Positions 1 through 6,423 of a stretch of 6,866 nucleotides of DNA are shown in pieces (position 1 is the stretch's first letter; the number at the start of each line of letters is the position of its first letter). The notes beneath the pieces were generated by a model. That model searched no databases. It was given only the letters and a program-made list of their open reading frames with translations, and was not told where the DNA came from. Source of the stretch: Holosporales bacterium (GTDB lineage Bacteria; Pseudomonadota; Alphaproteobacteria; UBA3830; JAIRMZ01); contig JAIRST010000032.1 in NCBI GenBank assembly GCA_031255325.1, positions 1 to 6,866 of the forward strand. The letters are read 5' to 3'. Made by a program: the position numbers and the translations under genes.

Positions 1-1366
1 AAACCCCCAAGGAATGCGCAAGAACAGCATATAAAGCTAAAGAGAAACGAGCAAGCTCCCCTCCTGATCCTCCTTGCGCCAAAGGACGCAAGGGGCCTTG
101 CGGGTTGGTGCGTACCAAAAACGTAACAACATCTTGGCCGTGGTATCCAGGTGTTGCGGACGGCACAACTTCTGCTTGGAAAAGGGCCCCCGTTAAACGC
201 ACATCATTAAGATGCGCATTTACAGCGGCATTTAATCGGTGTGCCGCCTCTTGACGGTAGGCAGATACTTGGCTTGCTGCCGCTTTATAGGCTTGATAAT
301 ATTCTGCAACGCGCCCTTTTTGCTTTGTAAGAGCCGTTTCAGTCTCTACAGAATGTTCAGAACGCTCTTTAAGTGTGCGCCAAAGGTCGACAAGCATCTC
401 TGGCGGAACCATATGCTTGCGCGCTAAATCTCGCAAAGCAAACAGACGCTCTTCTATGTCCTCTAAGGTGCGATCGGCACGCATCAGGTCACGTTCTAAT
501 GATTCTAAAGGCGTTAGAATGGCATCGACAGCTTCCCAGGCAGTTTCAAGATGAGGACGTAGGTCTGTAAAAAAAGGCATGCTTTCACGCCCTAAAATCT
601 TTTCAACCTGTCGGAAAGCACCTTGCACTCCTTCACCCAGAAGGGAACGCAGTTGCCCAATCGCTTCAAGGGTGGCACGTTTTCCTTTTAACTGTGTTTT
701 TTCTTCTAACAGACGACTTTCTTCCCCTTCTTCAGGGCACAGGTACTCAAAATCCAACAATGCTTGTGCAAGAAAGGCCGCTTCTTCGGCCTGTTGAGCA
801 GCGTGTTTTTCAAGAGTGACTAATTCTTTTTGAGCCGTACTCCATAGAGTAAATCCTTGCTGAACACCTTGCAGGTCTACCCCTGAAAATCGATCTAAGA
901 GGGTACTGTAATCAGACGTATTCCATAGCTGGCTAAATTGCCCATGAAATTCCCCTAAAAAAGGGGCGAGTTGCCGTAGGAATCCTAGACTTACCGCCGT
1001 ATCATTTAGAAACACACGCGATCGGCCTTCCCGTGAAAGAGTGCGCCGAATAACAAATTCGGTACCTTCTATTCCTGCGTCAGTAAAAAGATCGGTGATC
1101 TTTCTTTCAGCATTTTTTTGTACTGTTTCCTCTTTAATCCCGTTTTCAGGTGAAGAAAGAGTAAATTCAAGCGTAACGTAGGCTTCTTCAGCAAACAGAC
1201 CGACTTGGCTACTCTCTGATTTTGCCCCCATCGCAAATGCAATAGCAGCAAGGAAAATGGATTTCCCCGCCCCCGTCTCTCCAGTTACTACTGTAAATCC
1301 GGGGCTTAGAGGAATATCGGCATGCTCAATAAGGATGAAATTTCTTATATTAAGGTTTAGCAGCAT
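1..1366 (-). CDS. recN: DNA repair protein RecN, partial (C-terminal end beyond the left edge)
   Basis: RecN is an SMC-like ATPase of recombinational double-strand-break repair, acting on the nucleoid with RecA. The reading frame is open from ATG 1366 down to base 2, giving 455 residues; the family is usually about 550, so roughly the last 100, including Walker B, lie outside. The N-terminus MLLNLNIRNFILIEHADI is the usual RecN opening. Walker A is GETGAGKS at residues 29-36. A segment near 120-160 (RVFLNDTAVSLGFLRQL, then FHGQFSQLW) matches the RecN head. A charged, Glu-rich middle fits the coiled coil. The ABC signature QGGSGGELARFSLAL lies near 431-445. The start overlaps the end of bamD by 17 bp, with no good Shine-Dalgarno sequence, so translation is probably coupled to bamD. 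The bamD-recN order is common in alphaproteobacteria. The frame has no internal stop. Confidence 0.95.
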   Translation of the reverse strand, partial: MLLNLNIRNFILIEHADIPLSPGFTVVTGETGAGKSIFLAAIAFAMGAKSESSQVGLFAEEAYVTLEFTLSSPENGIKEETVQKNAERKITDLFTDAGIEGTEFVIRRTLSREGRSRVFLNDTAVSLGFLRQLAPFLGEFHGQFSQLWNTSDYSTLLDRFSGVDLQGVQQGFTLWSTAQKELVTLEKHAAQQAEEAAFLAQALLDFEYLCPEEGEESRLLEEKTQLKGKRATLEAIGQLRSLLGEGVQGAFRQVEKILGRESMPFFTDLRPHLETAWEAVDAILTPLESLERDLMRADRTLEDIEERLFALRDLARKHMVPPEMLVDLWRTLKERSEHSVETETALTKQKGRVAEYYQAYKAAASQVSAYRQEAAHRLNAAVNAHLNDVRLTGALFQAEVVPSATPGYHGQDVVTFLVRTNPQGPLRPLAQGGSGGELARFSLALYAVLAHSLGV

Positions 1367-2099
1367 GAAGGGTCTTTAAAAGACGGGTTGCTTTTTTCAT
1401 CCACAGACTGGTAGGTGTATTTTTACGTAGCATTTCTTCCATCAAGCGCGCATCTGGCAAAAGCCCTAAGCTTATATAGCATTCAATGGCACGATAGGCA
1501 GCTTCTTCGGATTGCGGTGTATCGGGATAAGAAAAGAGGACGGTGCGAAAACGCTCGAGCGCTGCCAAGAAATTTCCCACTTTTTCATAGTACTGCCCAA
1601 CGCAAATTTCATGGGAAGCGAGCAATTGGCTAAGTGCTTGAACTTTTCTCAAAGCATCTTTCGTGTAAGGAGAATCTGGGAAACGGCGTGATAATTCTAA
1701 GAACGCTTCTCGTGCATCCCGCGCTGGCTTGGGGTCTCTGTCAGGAGAAGAGATCTGAGCAAATAAACACATCCCTTTCAAGTAATACGCATAGGAAACG
1801 TCTCGATGTGTCGGATGATATTGGATGAAAACTTCCAGTGTGCGCTGTGCGAACTCATAGTCCCGTACCATGTAATAGCAGAATGCGCTCATGATCTGGC
1901 TTTTCGTTGCCCATATAGAATACGGATGTTGGCGTTCCACCTCTTCAAAAGCCGCTGCCGCTGTTCTATATTCTTTTTGCGAAAAGTGGTTGTGCGCTTC
2001 TCGGTAAAGGACGCTTAAAGGACGATCTGAATTTGTTTTTGGCGCCTCACATGCCGTAAGCACCCCCAGCATCCCTAGAAAAATATAACGTGCCTTCAT
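1350..2099 (-). CDS. bamD: Outer membrane protein assembly factor BamD (ComL-type TPR lipoprotein)
   Basis: BamD is the essential lipoprotein of the BAM complex; on the periplasmic face of the outer membrane it works with BamA to insert beta-barrel proteins. The 249-residue product starts MKARYIFLGMLGVLTAC: a basic N-terminus, a hydrophobic stretch and a lipobox LTAC whose Cys17 would be lipidated. TPR-like helices follow, with the family landmarks FEEVERQHPYS near 51-61, YYLKGMCLFAQI then DRDPKPARDAREAF near 105-133, RRFPDSPY near 138-145 and the ERFRTVLFSYPDTPQSEEAAYRAIE block near 182-207. Length fits the family. I chose ATG 2099 over an upstream TTG (2147) because the signal peptide begins there and GAGGGG lies just upstream. 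The stop lies within recN. lpxC, often the upstream neighbour in alphaproteobacteria, is not seen here. Confidence 0.93.
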   Translation of the reverse strand: MKARYIFLGMLGVLTACEAPKTNSDRPLSVLYREAHNHFSQKEYRTAAAAFEEVERQHPYSIWATKSQIMSAFCYYMVRDYEFAQRTLEVFIQYHPTHRDVSYAYYLKGMCLFAQISSPDRDPKPARDAREAFLELSRRFPDSPYTKDALRKVQALSQLLASHEICVGQYYEKVGNFLAALERFRTVLFSYPDTPQSEEAAYRAIECYISLGLLPDARLMEEMLRKNTPTSLWMKKATRLLKTLHAAKP

Positions 2100-2228
2100 A
2101 TTATTCCCCTCATAAAATAGCTTAACGGATCCTTCAGAACCTGACAATTCGATTTATAAAAAGAAGAGAATTTTCGAATACCGAGAGATAAGGTAGGTAG
2201 AGCTAAATGTAAGGAGAGAGAGGCAGGC

Positions 2229-2277
2229 AGGAGCATTATATGTAAGGAAAGAAGCGTGGAGGAATAAGAATGCTCCT
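2229..2277. repeat. 9-bp perfect inverted repeat, 31-bp loop
   Basis: AGGAGCATT (2229-2237) is perfectly inverted as AATGCTCCT (2269-2277). It lies inside the purine-rich stretch upstream of bamD, so on the minus strand it could be in the bamD leader or in an upstream regulatory site. The long loop and the absence of a T run make a terminator unlikely. Its function is unknown. Confidence 0.4.
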
Positions 2278-2481
2278 ATCCCGATGAAACTATGAGGAAT
2301 CCTTGCACATTCAAACGCTATCCCATCCCTCTATCCCTCTCAAAACATACCCCTTCCTATTACCAAAAAACTCTCAAAATTCTAAACTTATTCTTGCTTA
2401 TCTCCTTTTGTTTGCAATATTAGTATCCTTTCTTTATTTCTCCAAAAATGATCTCTGATCTTTAAGATTATAATTGTTACC

Positions 2482-2511
2482 TTGCATCGCAGTGATAAGC
2501 CGCTGTATAAT
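2482..2511 (+). promoter_or_regulatory. Probable sigma-70-type promoter of the small lipoprotein gene
   Basis: TTGCAT (2482-2487, 3 of 6 matches to the -35 consensus) is followed by an 18-bp spacer and a perfect TATAAT (2506-2511). Transcription would be expected to start about 7 bp after the -10 box, near 2518, which is the A of the lipoprotein ATG. This promoter may also serve the downstream remnant and pgi, since no strong promoter was seen closer to pgi. Confidence 0.45.
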
Positions 2512-2517
2512 ATCAAT

Positions 2518-2676
2518 ATGAGAGGGTATAGAGAAAAAATATCTATAATTGTAGCAATTTTTCTAATGTTCGAGCTTTCAGCGTGCAGTGAATTTTCGCA
2601 AACAAATAGTGCACAAATAGAAAAGAATACGTTGTTGCTGCCGCCGGAGGTTAATCAGCTACCTCCTTTAGAATAA
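2518..2676 (+). CDS. Small predicted lipoprotein, possibly a shortened DUF3035-type protein
   Basis: The product is 52 residues. MRGYREK gives a charged N-terminus, ISIIVAIFLMFEL a hydrophobic core, and LSAC a lipobox with the Cys near residue 23; only about 30 residues would remain after processing, ending in the Pro-rich LLLPPEVNQLPPLE. ATG 2518 is preferred over the in-frame TTG at 2482 because the signal peptide starts there and the promoter -10 box would lie inside the longer version. I do not recognise a family with certainty. Alphaproteobacterial DUF3035 lipoproteins have a similar PLxLPPDF-like motif and often precede M16 peptidase genes, as here (a remnant starts about 32 bp on), so this may be a shrunken member. 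It could also be a decayed fragment. Confidence 0.5.
   Translation: MRGYREKISIIVAIFLMFELSACSEFSQTNSAQIEKNTLLLPPEVNQLPPLE
2646..2666 (+). terminator. GC-rich hairpin at the end of the lipoprotein gene, weak terminator candidate
   Basis: GGAGGT (2646-2651) and ACCTCC (2661-2666) form a perfect 6-bp stem with a 9-base loop just before the lipoprotein stop. Only a short TTTA follows, so termination would be weak or partial. The left arm is also a perfect Shine-Dalgarno sequence, sequestered in the stem, but no start codon at a useful distance opens a real gene. Confidence 0.3.
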
Positions 2677-2708
2677 AAACCATCTTCTGAGAATAAAAAG
2701 GGTTAGAG

Positions 2709-3222
2709 GTGCTTCCAATAAGAACGCGATTTATTCCTGCTTTGGGCCGCTTTTGTATGTTGTGTCTGGAGCCTTTGCAGCGCTCTAGCGGAAAAAGCTT
2801 CTGCATCACATTAACCAACCGCCGCTAAAGCTCCTTTCTTAAACCTTAAAAGGTGCTCATATTCAAAAATCTCTTCCGCAGAGTTTTATTTCTTGGTATC
2901 AATCAAGGATTCGGGCACTGGATCCCGAGGAAAAAGTGATTGAAATCATCCGCCAAAAATGGCGCAAAATGGCAGAAAATAGTGTAACTGAAGAAGAACT
3001 CTTTCTCGCAAAAAGTGTCTAAACGGAAGTTTTATTTTATCCTTCACAAACTGTGACAGCATCGTAGCTTTGCTTAAACGCTATGCGGTGCTAGAGTTCT
3101 CTTCTGGCATTATTAAACGTATGTGGACAAGATTAATACTGTAACGCTTGAAGGTATAAATGCGGATTAAACAGCATTTTCATCCAGATGTGTTGACTTT
3201 CACTTCTATTGGGCCGAAATAG
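2709..3222 (+). pseudogene. Decayed M16-family (insulinase/PqqL-like) peptidase gene, frameshifted and internally deleted
   Basis: The pieces read in order across several frames. A possible GTG start at 2709 (LPIRTRFI) is followed, in another frame, by a signal-peptide-like stretch from 2737 (LLWAAFVCCVWSLCSALA). From 2861 comes IQKSLPQSFISWYQ, like the PQ motif that opens the second M16 domain, running into VIEIIRQKWRKMAENSVTEE and a stop at 3020. A shifted frame from 3019 gives LNGSFILSFTNCDSIVALL, a third from 3123 gives VDKINTVTLEGINAD, and a fourth gives KQHFHPDVLTFTSIGPK and a stop at 3220-3222. These match the M16 C-terminal pattern (TEEEL..AK, LTGSFPL, AVTLEDV, HPDxLTxVxVG) in the right order. 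Intact M16B proteins are about 450 residues; here the catalytic N-terminal domain and most of the middle are gone. It ends 2 bp before pgi. The part before 2861 is less certain. Confidence 0.8.
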
Positions 3223-3224
3223 CT

Positions 3225-4403
3225 ATGTTTTTTCACGATCTGCCATACGTGCCTGATCTTTTGGTGCAAGAGGTGCAAGGCACTCTTTCTACTCGTTTAC
3301 GCCAAAATCTTGCGTGTCTTTCGTGTAGACCTTTGTCTTCAGATATCAGAACTCTTGCGCACAGCATACGTCATCAATTTGAGACCATTATTATTCTTGG
3401 AACCGGAGGATCAAGTCTTGGAGGGCAAGTGTTGTGTGCCCTTTCTCATGATCAACAAGCACCGCGCATAGTATTTCTCGATGAGATTCATCCTGATTTT
3501 TTTTACCGCACAGTTCTCGCGCATGATCCAGAAAAAACAGCTGTTATCGTTATTTCCAAATCTGGAACAACGGCAGAAACACTCTGCCAGTTGCTAGCGA
3601 TTTTTGAGCACTTTTTGTCGCCTCATGCATCTAAACACTTTTTCGTTCTAACGGAAGAAGGAAATTCGCCTTTACGTACGCTTGCGGATACATATGGATT
3701 TTCCTGTGTGACGGTACCTTCTGATATTGGCGGACGTTTTTCGGTACTCTCCCCCACGGGACTTTTCCCCGCTCTTATTGCAGGAATTAATGAAGCTGCG
3801 CTTTTAAAAGGATCTTGTCAGATGCTAGAAAATACGCGAAGGCAAGACCCTTTATGCGTAAAATCCCTTGCCGTTGCAGTTCAATGGACGTATAGTAAAA
3901 TAAATAGTGTTTTTTTATCGTATGACACACAATTTACACCTCTTTCTTTGTGGTATCGACAGCTTTGGGCAGAAAGTTTAGGAAAGAACGGCATAGGAAC
4001 AACGCCTATTACCTCACAAGGAACTATAGATCAGCATAGTCAATTGCAACTTTACTTGGATGGTCCCAAAGATAAAGCGTTTACTTTTCTCAGTGTGTCC
4101 AAAAGGGATTCTCGTGTTCTTTTTGATGCTACCACGGTGGATGTACGATTAAACTATTTGAATGGAAAAACGATGGAGGAACTCCTCACCGCAGAGTGTC
4201 AAGCGACTTATGATGCATTACAAAAACAGGCGATCCCCGTGCGGCATTTTGCTTTTCCTATCTTTGATGAGACCTATGTAGGGGCTTTGCTTGCTTACTT
4301 GATGATCGAAGTCATTGTGACGGCCGATATATTACGCGTTAACCCTTTTGACCAACCTGCTGTTGAGCGCATTAAAAGTCGCACGCGAGAAATTTTATCC
4401 TGA
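3225..4403 (+). CDS. pgi: Glucose-6-phosphate isomerase, short alphaproteobacterial-type form
   Basis: This cytoplasmic enzyme interconverts glucose 6-phosphate and fructose 6-phosphate in glycolysis and gluconeogenesis. The 392 residues are shorter than the E. coli type (about 550) but carry both SIS halves. They show GTGGSSLGG at 59-67, the phosphate-binding SKSGTTAET at 111-119, GGRFSVLSPTGLFP at 169-182, WAESLGKNG at 248-256, the TSQGTIDQHSQLQL block at 263-276 and NPFDQPAVERIKS at 373-385. By family knowledge the catalytic Glu, His and Lys correspond to Glu250, His271 and Lys384, all present. ATG 3225 is the only sensible start: an in-frame stop lies at 3168 with no ATG, GTG or TTG between. 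The Shine-Dalgarno sequence is weak. The gene starts 2 bp after the M16 remnant's stop, as in a former operon. It looks intact and functional. Confidence 0.94.
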   Translation: MFFHDLPYVPDLLVQEVQGTLSTRLRQNLACLSCRPLSSDIRTLAHSIRHQFETIIILGTGGSSLGGQVLCALSHDQQAPRIVFLDEIHPDFFYRTVLAHDPEKTAVIVISKSGTTAETLCQLLAIFEHFLSPHASKHFFVLTEEGNSPLRTLADTYGFSCVTVPSDIGGRFSVLSPTGLFPALIAGINEAALLKGSCQMLENTRRQDPLCVKSLAVAVQWTYSKINSVFLSYDTQFTPLSLWYRQLWAESLGKNGIGTTPITSQGTIDQHSQLQLYLDGPKDKAFTFLSVSKRDSRVLFDATTVDVRLNYLNGKTMEELLTAECQATYDALQKQAIPVRHFAFPIFDETYVGALLAYLMIEVIVTADILRVNPFDQPAVERIKSRTREILS

Positions 4404-4414
4404 TCGCATTCTTA

Positions 4415-4444
4415 GTCGTATCTTCCGACCGAAAAGAGATTTTT
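4415..4444 (+). terminator. Weak terminator candidate downstream of pgi
   Basis: Shortly after the pgi stop, ATCTTCCGACC followed by GAAAAGAGAT can form an imperfect A/T-rich stem (ATCT with AGAT, interrupted inside) directly followed by five T residues (4440-4444). The geometry fits a rho-independent terminator, but the stem is poor. Confidence 0.25.
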
Positions 4445-4448
4445 AAAA

Positions 4449-4600
4449 GGGACTGACACCTATATCCGGTTTTGCACCATGTGGTATCTGTTTTCCTTCT
4501 ATCAAATGCAAAAAATTCCGTTACTATTCAATAATTATATATCCTTATAATTTCAAAAACTTCCCTTCAATCATTCTAAAACATGAGATAGGTATCTGTC
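4449..4600. repeat. REP-like inverted motifs (GACAGACACC-type) between convergent genes
   Basis: GACTGACACCTAT (4451-4463) is matched in inverted orientation by ATAGGTATCTGTC (4588-4600), 11 of 13 bases. A further inverted copy, GGTATCTGTT, lies at 4483-4492 and can pair with the first copy as an imperfect hairpin (4451-4492). Read in the same direction, the copies are GACTGACACC, AACAGATACC and GACAGATACC, each one or two changes from GACAGACACC. The rest of the gap is AT-rich with no gene. Placement between the 3' ends of convergent genes suits a REP/REPIN-type element. From memory, GGGGACAGACACC-like ends are linked to RAYT (Y1) transposases; none is present here. Confidence 0.4.
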
Positions 4601-4638
4601 TTTCAACTCTAAAGACTGAACACGATAGAAAAAAGTTC

Positions 4639-6420
4639 TCAAAAACAGGATACGTTTTCTATTATTTTTTGCTTAACTTCCAAATGAGCAGGGCGATAAG
4701 ACAAAACAAAAGCGCGAACAAGAGAAGGTAAAAATATCTTATACTTTCCTGTTATAAGAGCTTGTAGGATTTTGAACGGATCCCCACCTGAATCTGTTAA
4801 ATGTTGCCAAGCTGTACCATCTGCCTCAGGAACTTTCGCCAATCGACACACTTCTTGCACAGCAGTATGAAGCCCACCCATTTTATCGACAAGATGATGT
4901 GTATAAGCTTGTGCTCCTGTCCATATGCGGCCTTTCGCTACGTTTTCTACCTGATCTATAGGACATTTCCTATATCGTGCCACATGCTCAATAAAAAGAG
5001 CATAAGAAGCATCGATCAGAGCAGCATAACGGGCTTTAGCATGCTCTGATAACGGTTGAGCGGAAGCTTCAATGGCAGCATTCTGGTGAGTTGTGAATAC
5101 TTCCCAGGCAATACCCAATTTTTTCATAAGTTCTGTGGGAGAAAATAACGCCATTACAACACCAATAGACCCTGTCAATGTGGCAGGGTTAGCTGTAATA
5201 AAATCTGCTGGTGCCGCAATCCAATATCCCCCAGAAGCAGCAACGTCTCCCATAGAAACGACAATCGGTTTATTATATTTTCGACGTGCTGTTGTAATCA
5301 GAGAAGATAATACCCCAGATCTCGTAAGAGAGCCACCAGGACTGTTTATGCGCAATACAATTCCTTTCACTTTTTCATCTTTTCCTGCTTGTCGTAAAGA
5401 AGAAGCAAGCATTGAAGAAGTAATACTTTGACCAGATGTATCTACTTCTAAATCCGTGATTTCCCCGTTTAAGTAAATAACGGCAACAGCAGGAGAAAGC
5501 TCCTTATTTGCGGCTGCAAGATAACGATGTACGCCAATATAGTGTGGTACAGCGTTTTTGCTGTTTGTTAAGCTTTTTTTAAATTGCTTCCGGCACTCAT
5601 TAAGTGAACACATTGCGTCAATCGCACCCAACTTTTGCGCTTCTTCAGCCATATAAGGAGCGTTATCAATGAACGCACGCACGCCGGCGATGCGCCCATC
5701 TCGCGATAAAGCATTTTCTAGTTGCTCTTTTAGAATACCGAGAAGATTTGTATAAGTTTCTTTCGTGGCGGCAGAAGATTCCGTGTCTGTAAACATTTCT
5801 GCAAAATTTTTGTACTCTTTGCGTCGCAAGGAAAATGTATCAACCCCAAGCTTATCGAGGCCTTCTTTCACAAAAGGAGCAGAAATCACGAATCCTGTAA
5901 CAGAGCACAATCCCTCTTTTGGTTGAAGAATACGGGTGGTGCTGCTTGCGCAATAATATATTTTTGTATCTAGTTCATTTGCATGCACCCACACAGGTTT
6001 ATGATGAGCGCGCAAAGCCAACAAGACTTCACGCAATTCCTGCGCCTGTGTAAAGGTCAAGCCACACGCAGAAAATGAAAGGAAAACACCAGCGATACGC
6101 GGATCTCTTACTGCTTTCCAAAGCGCTTCTATGTGTTCTCCGAACAAAGACTGCTGAAAAGCTCCTGGAAAAAAAGAAATGATCTGTTCTGAAAAGGTAT
6201 ATTCCTCAGGGATAGCGCCTTCCACAGCGATATTCAGAATGCCCCTCTCTGGTAAATCTTTTCGTGTGTTCCGATATAAAAAAACACCACCGGCAAGGCC
6301 TGCCAGTAAAAGTCCATAAAATGCCATTTTTAAACTCAAACGCACGATAAAGTGAAGAAAAGCAATCGTTCGTTTGAAAAAAGTCCAAATAAAACGAAAG
6401 CATTTCTTGAAAGAAAACAT
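4639..6420 (-). CDS. sppA: Signal peptide peptidase SppA, 67K (long, two-domain) type
   Basis: SppA is an inner-membrane serine protease (family S49) that degrades signal peptides left after secretion. The 593 residues are close to the E. coli long form (618). A basic, aromatic N-terminus is followed by a transmembrane segment at about 31-49 (KMAFYGLLLAGLAGGVFLY). The N-terminal S49 repeat holds RRKEYKNFAEMF, whose Lys204 should be the general base (E. coli Lys209). The C-terminal repeat holds INSPGGS at 358-364, the nucleophile motif GDVAASGGYWIA with Ser396 (E. coli Ser409), and LTGSIGVV near 415-422. Both catalytic residues are present, so it is probably active. ATG 6420 gives the expected membrane-anchor start, and AAGGG lies about 10 bases upstream. 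The start follows the fabI stop after only 3 bp, indicating co-transcription. Confidence 0.95.
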   Translation of the reverse strand: MFSFKKCFRFIWTFFKRTIAFLHFIVRLSLKMAFYGLLLAGLAGGVFLYRNTRKDLPERGILNIAVEGAIPEEYTFSEQIISFFPGAFQQSLFGEHIEALWKAVRDPRIAGVFLSFSACGLTFTQAQELREVLLALRAHHKPVWVHANELDTKIYYCASSTTRILQPKEGLCSVTGFVISAPFVKEGLDKLGVDTFSLRRKEYKNFAEMFTDTESSAATKETYTNLLGILKEQLENALSRDGRIAGVRAFIDNAPYMAEEAQKLGAIDAMCSLNECRKQFKKSLTNSKNAVPHYIGVHRYLAAANKELSPAVAVIYLNGEITDLEVDTSGQSITSSMLASSLRQAGKDEKVKGIVLRINSPGGSLTRSGVLSSLITTARRKYNKPIVVSMGDVAASGGYWIAAPADFITANPATLTGSIGVVMALFSPTELMKKLGIAWEVFTTHQNAAIEASAQPLSEHAKARYAALIDASYALFIEHVARYRKCPIDQVENVAKGRIWTGAQAYTHHLVDKMGGLHTAVQEVCRLAKVPEADGTAWQHLTDSGGDPFKILQALITGKYKIFLPSLVRAFVLSYRPAHLEVKQKIIENVSCF

Positions 6421-6423
6421 ATA

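Larger units (their letters stand above)
2100..2517. other. Gene-free divergent region between bamD and the lipoprotein gene
   Basis: About 420 bp lie between two outward-facing genes, and I see no convincing coding sequence on either strand. The plus strand is purine-rich from about 2157 to 2275 (runs of AGGAGAGAG, AGGCAGGCAGG, AAGGAAAGAAG) and then pyrimidine-rich from about 2315 to 2445. CTATCCC occurs three times (2276, 2318, 2331). A TATAAA on the minus strand at 2153-2158 could be a -10 box for bamD, but no good -35 accompanies it. A promoter for the plus-strand lipoprotein gene lies at the right end. Confidence 0.6.

Noticed and set aside
239..797. Plus-strand open frames of 60-70 residues opposite recN
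   Set aside because: They lie antisense to an unmistakable recN frame, show no domain or signal features and have no ribosome-binding sites.
2100..2147. Longer bamD start at TTG 2147
   Set aside because: It would place 16 extra polar residues before a clear lipoprotein signal peptide; ATG 2099 has a better ribosome-binding site.
2152..2330. Minus-strand open stretch of about 60 hydrophobic residues upstream of bamD
   Set aside because: No plausible start codon, no similarity I recognise (not LpxC-like), and it comes from biased pyrimidine-rich sequence.
2861..3222. Frameshifts in the M16 remnant as mere sequencing errors
   Set aside because: Several frame changes lie within 360 bp and a large central part of the protein is missing, while all neighbouring genes read cleanly; error alone cannot explain it.
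4639..4680. Terminator for sppA formed by AAAAC/GTTTT near its stop, followed by a T run
   Set aside because: The stem is short, purely A/T apart from one pair, and separated from the T run by several bases.
5093..5431. 112-residue plus-strand open frame opposite sppA
   Set aside because: It is antisense to the catalytic domain of sppA, and its composition is that of a reverse-strand shadow.
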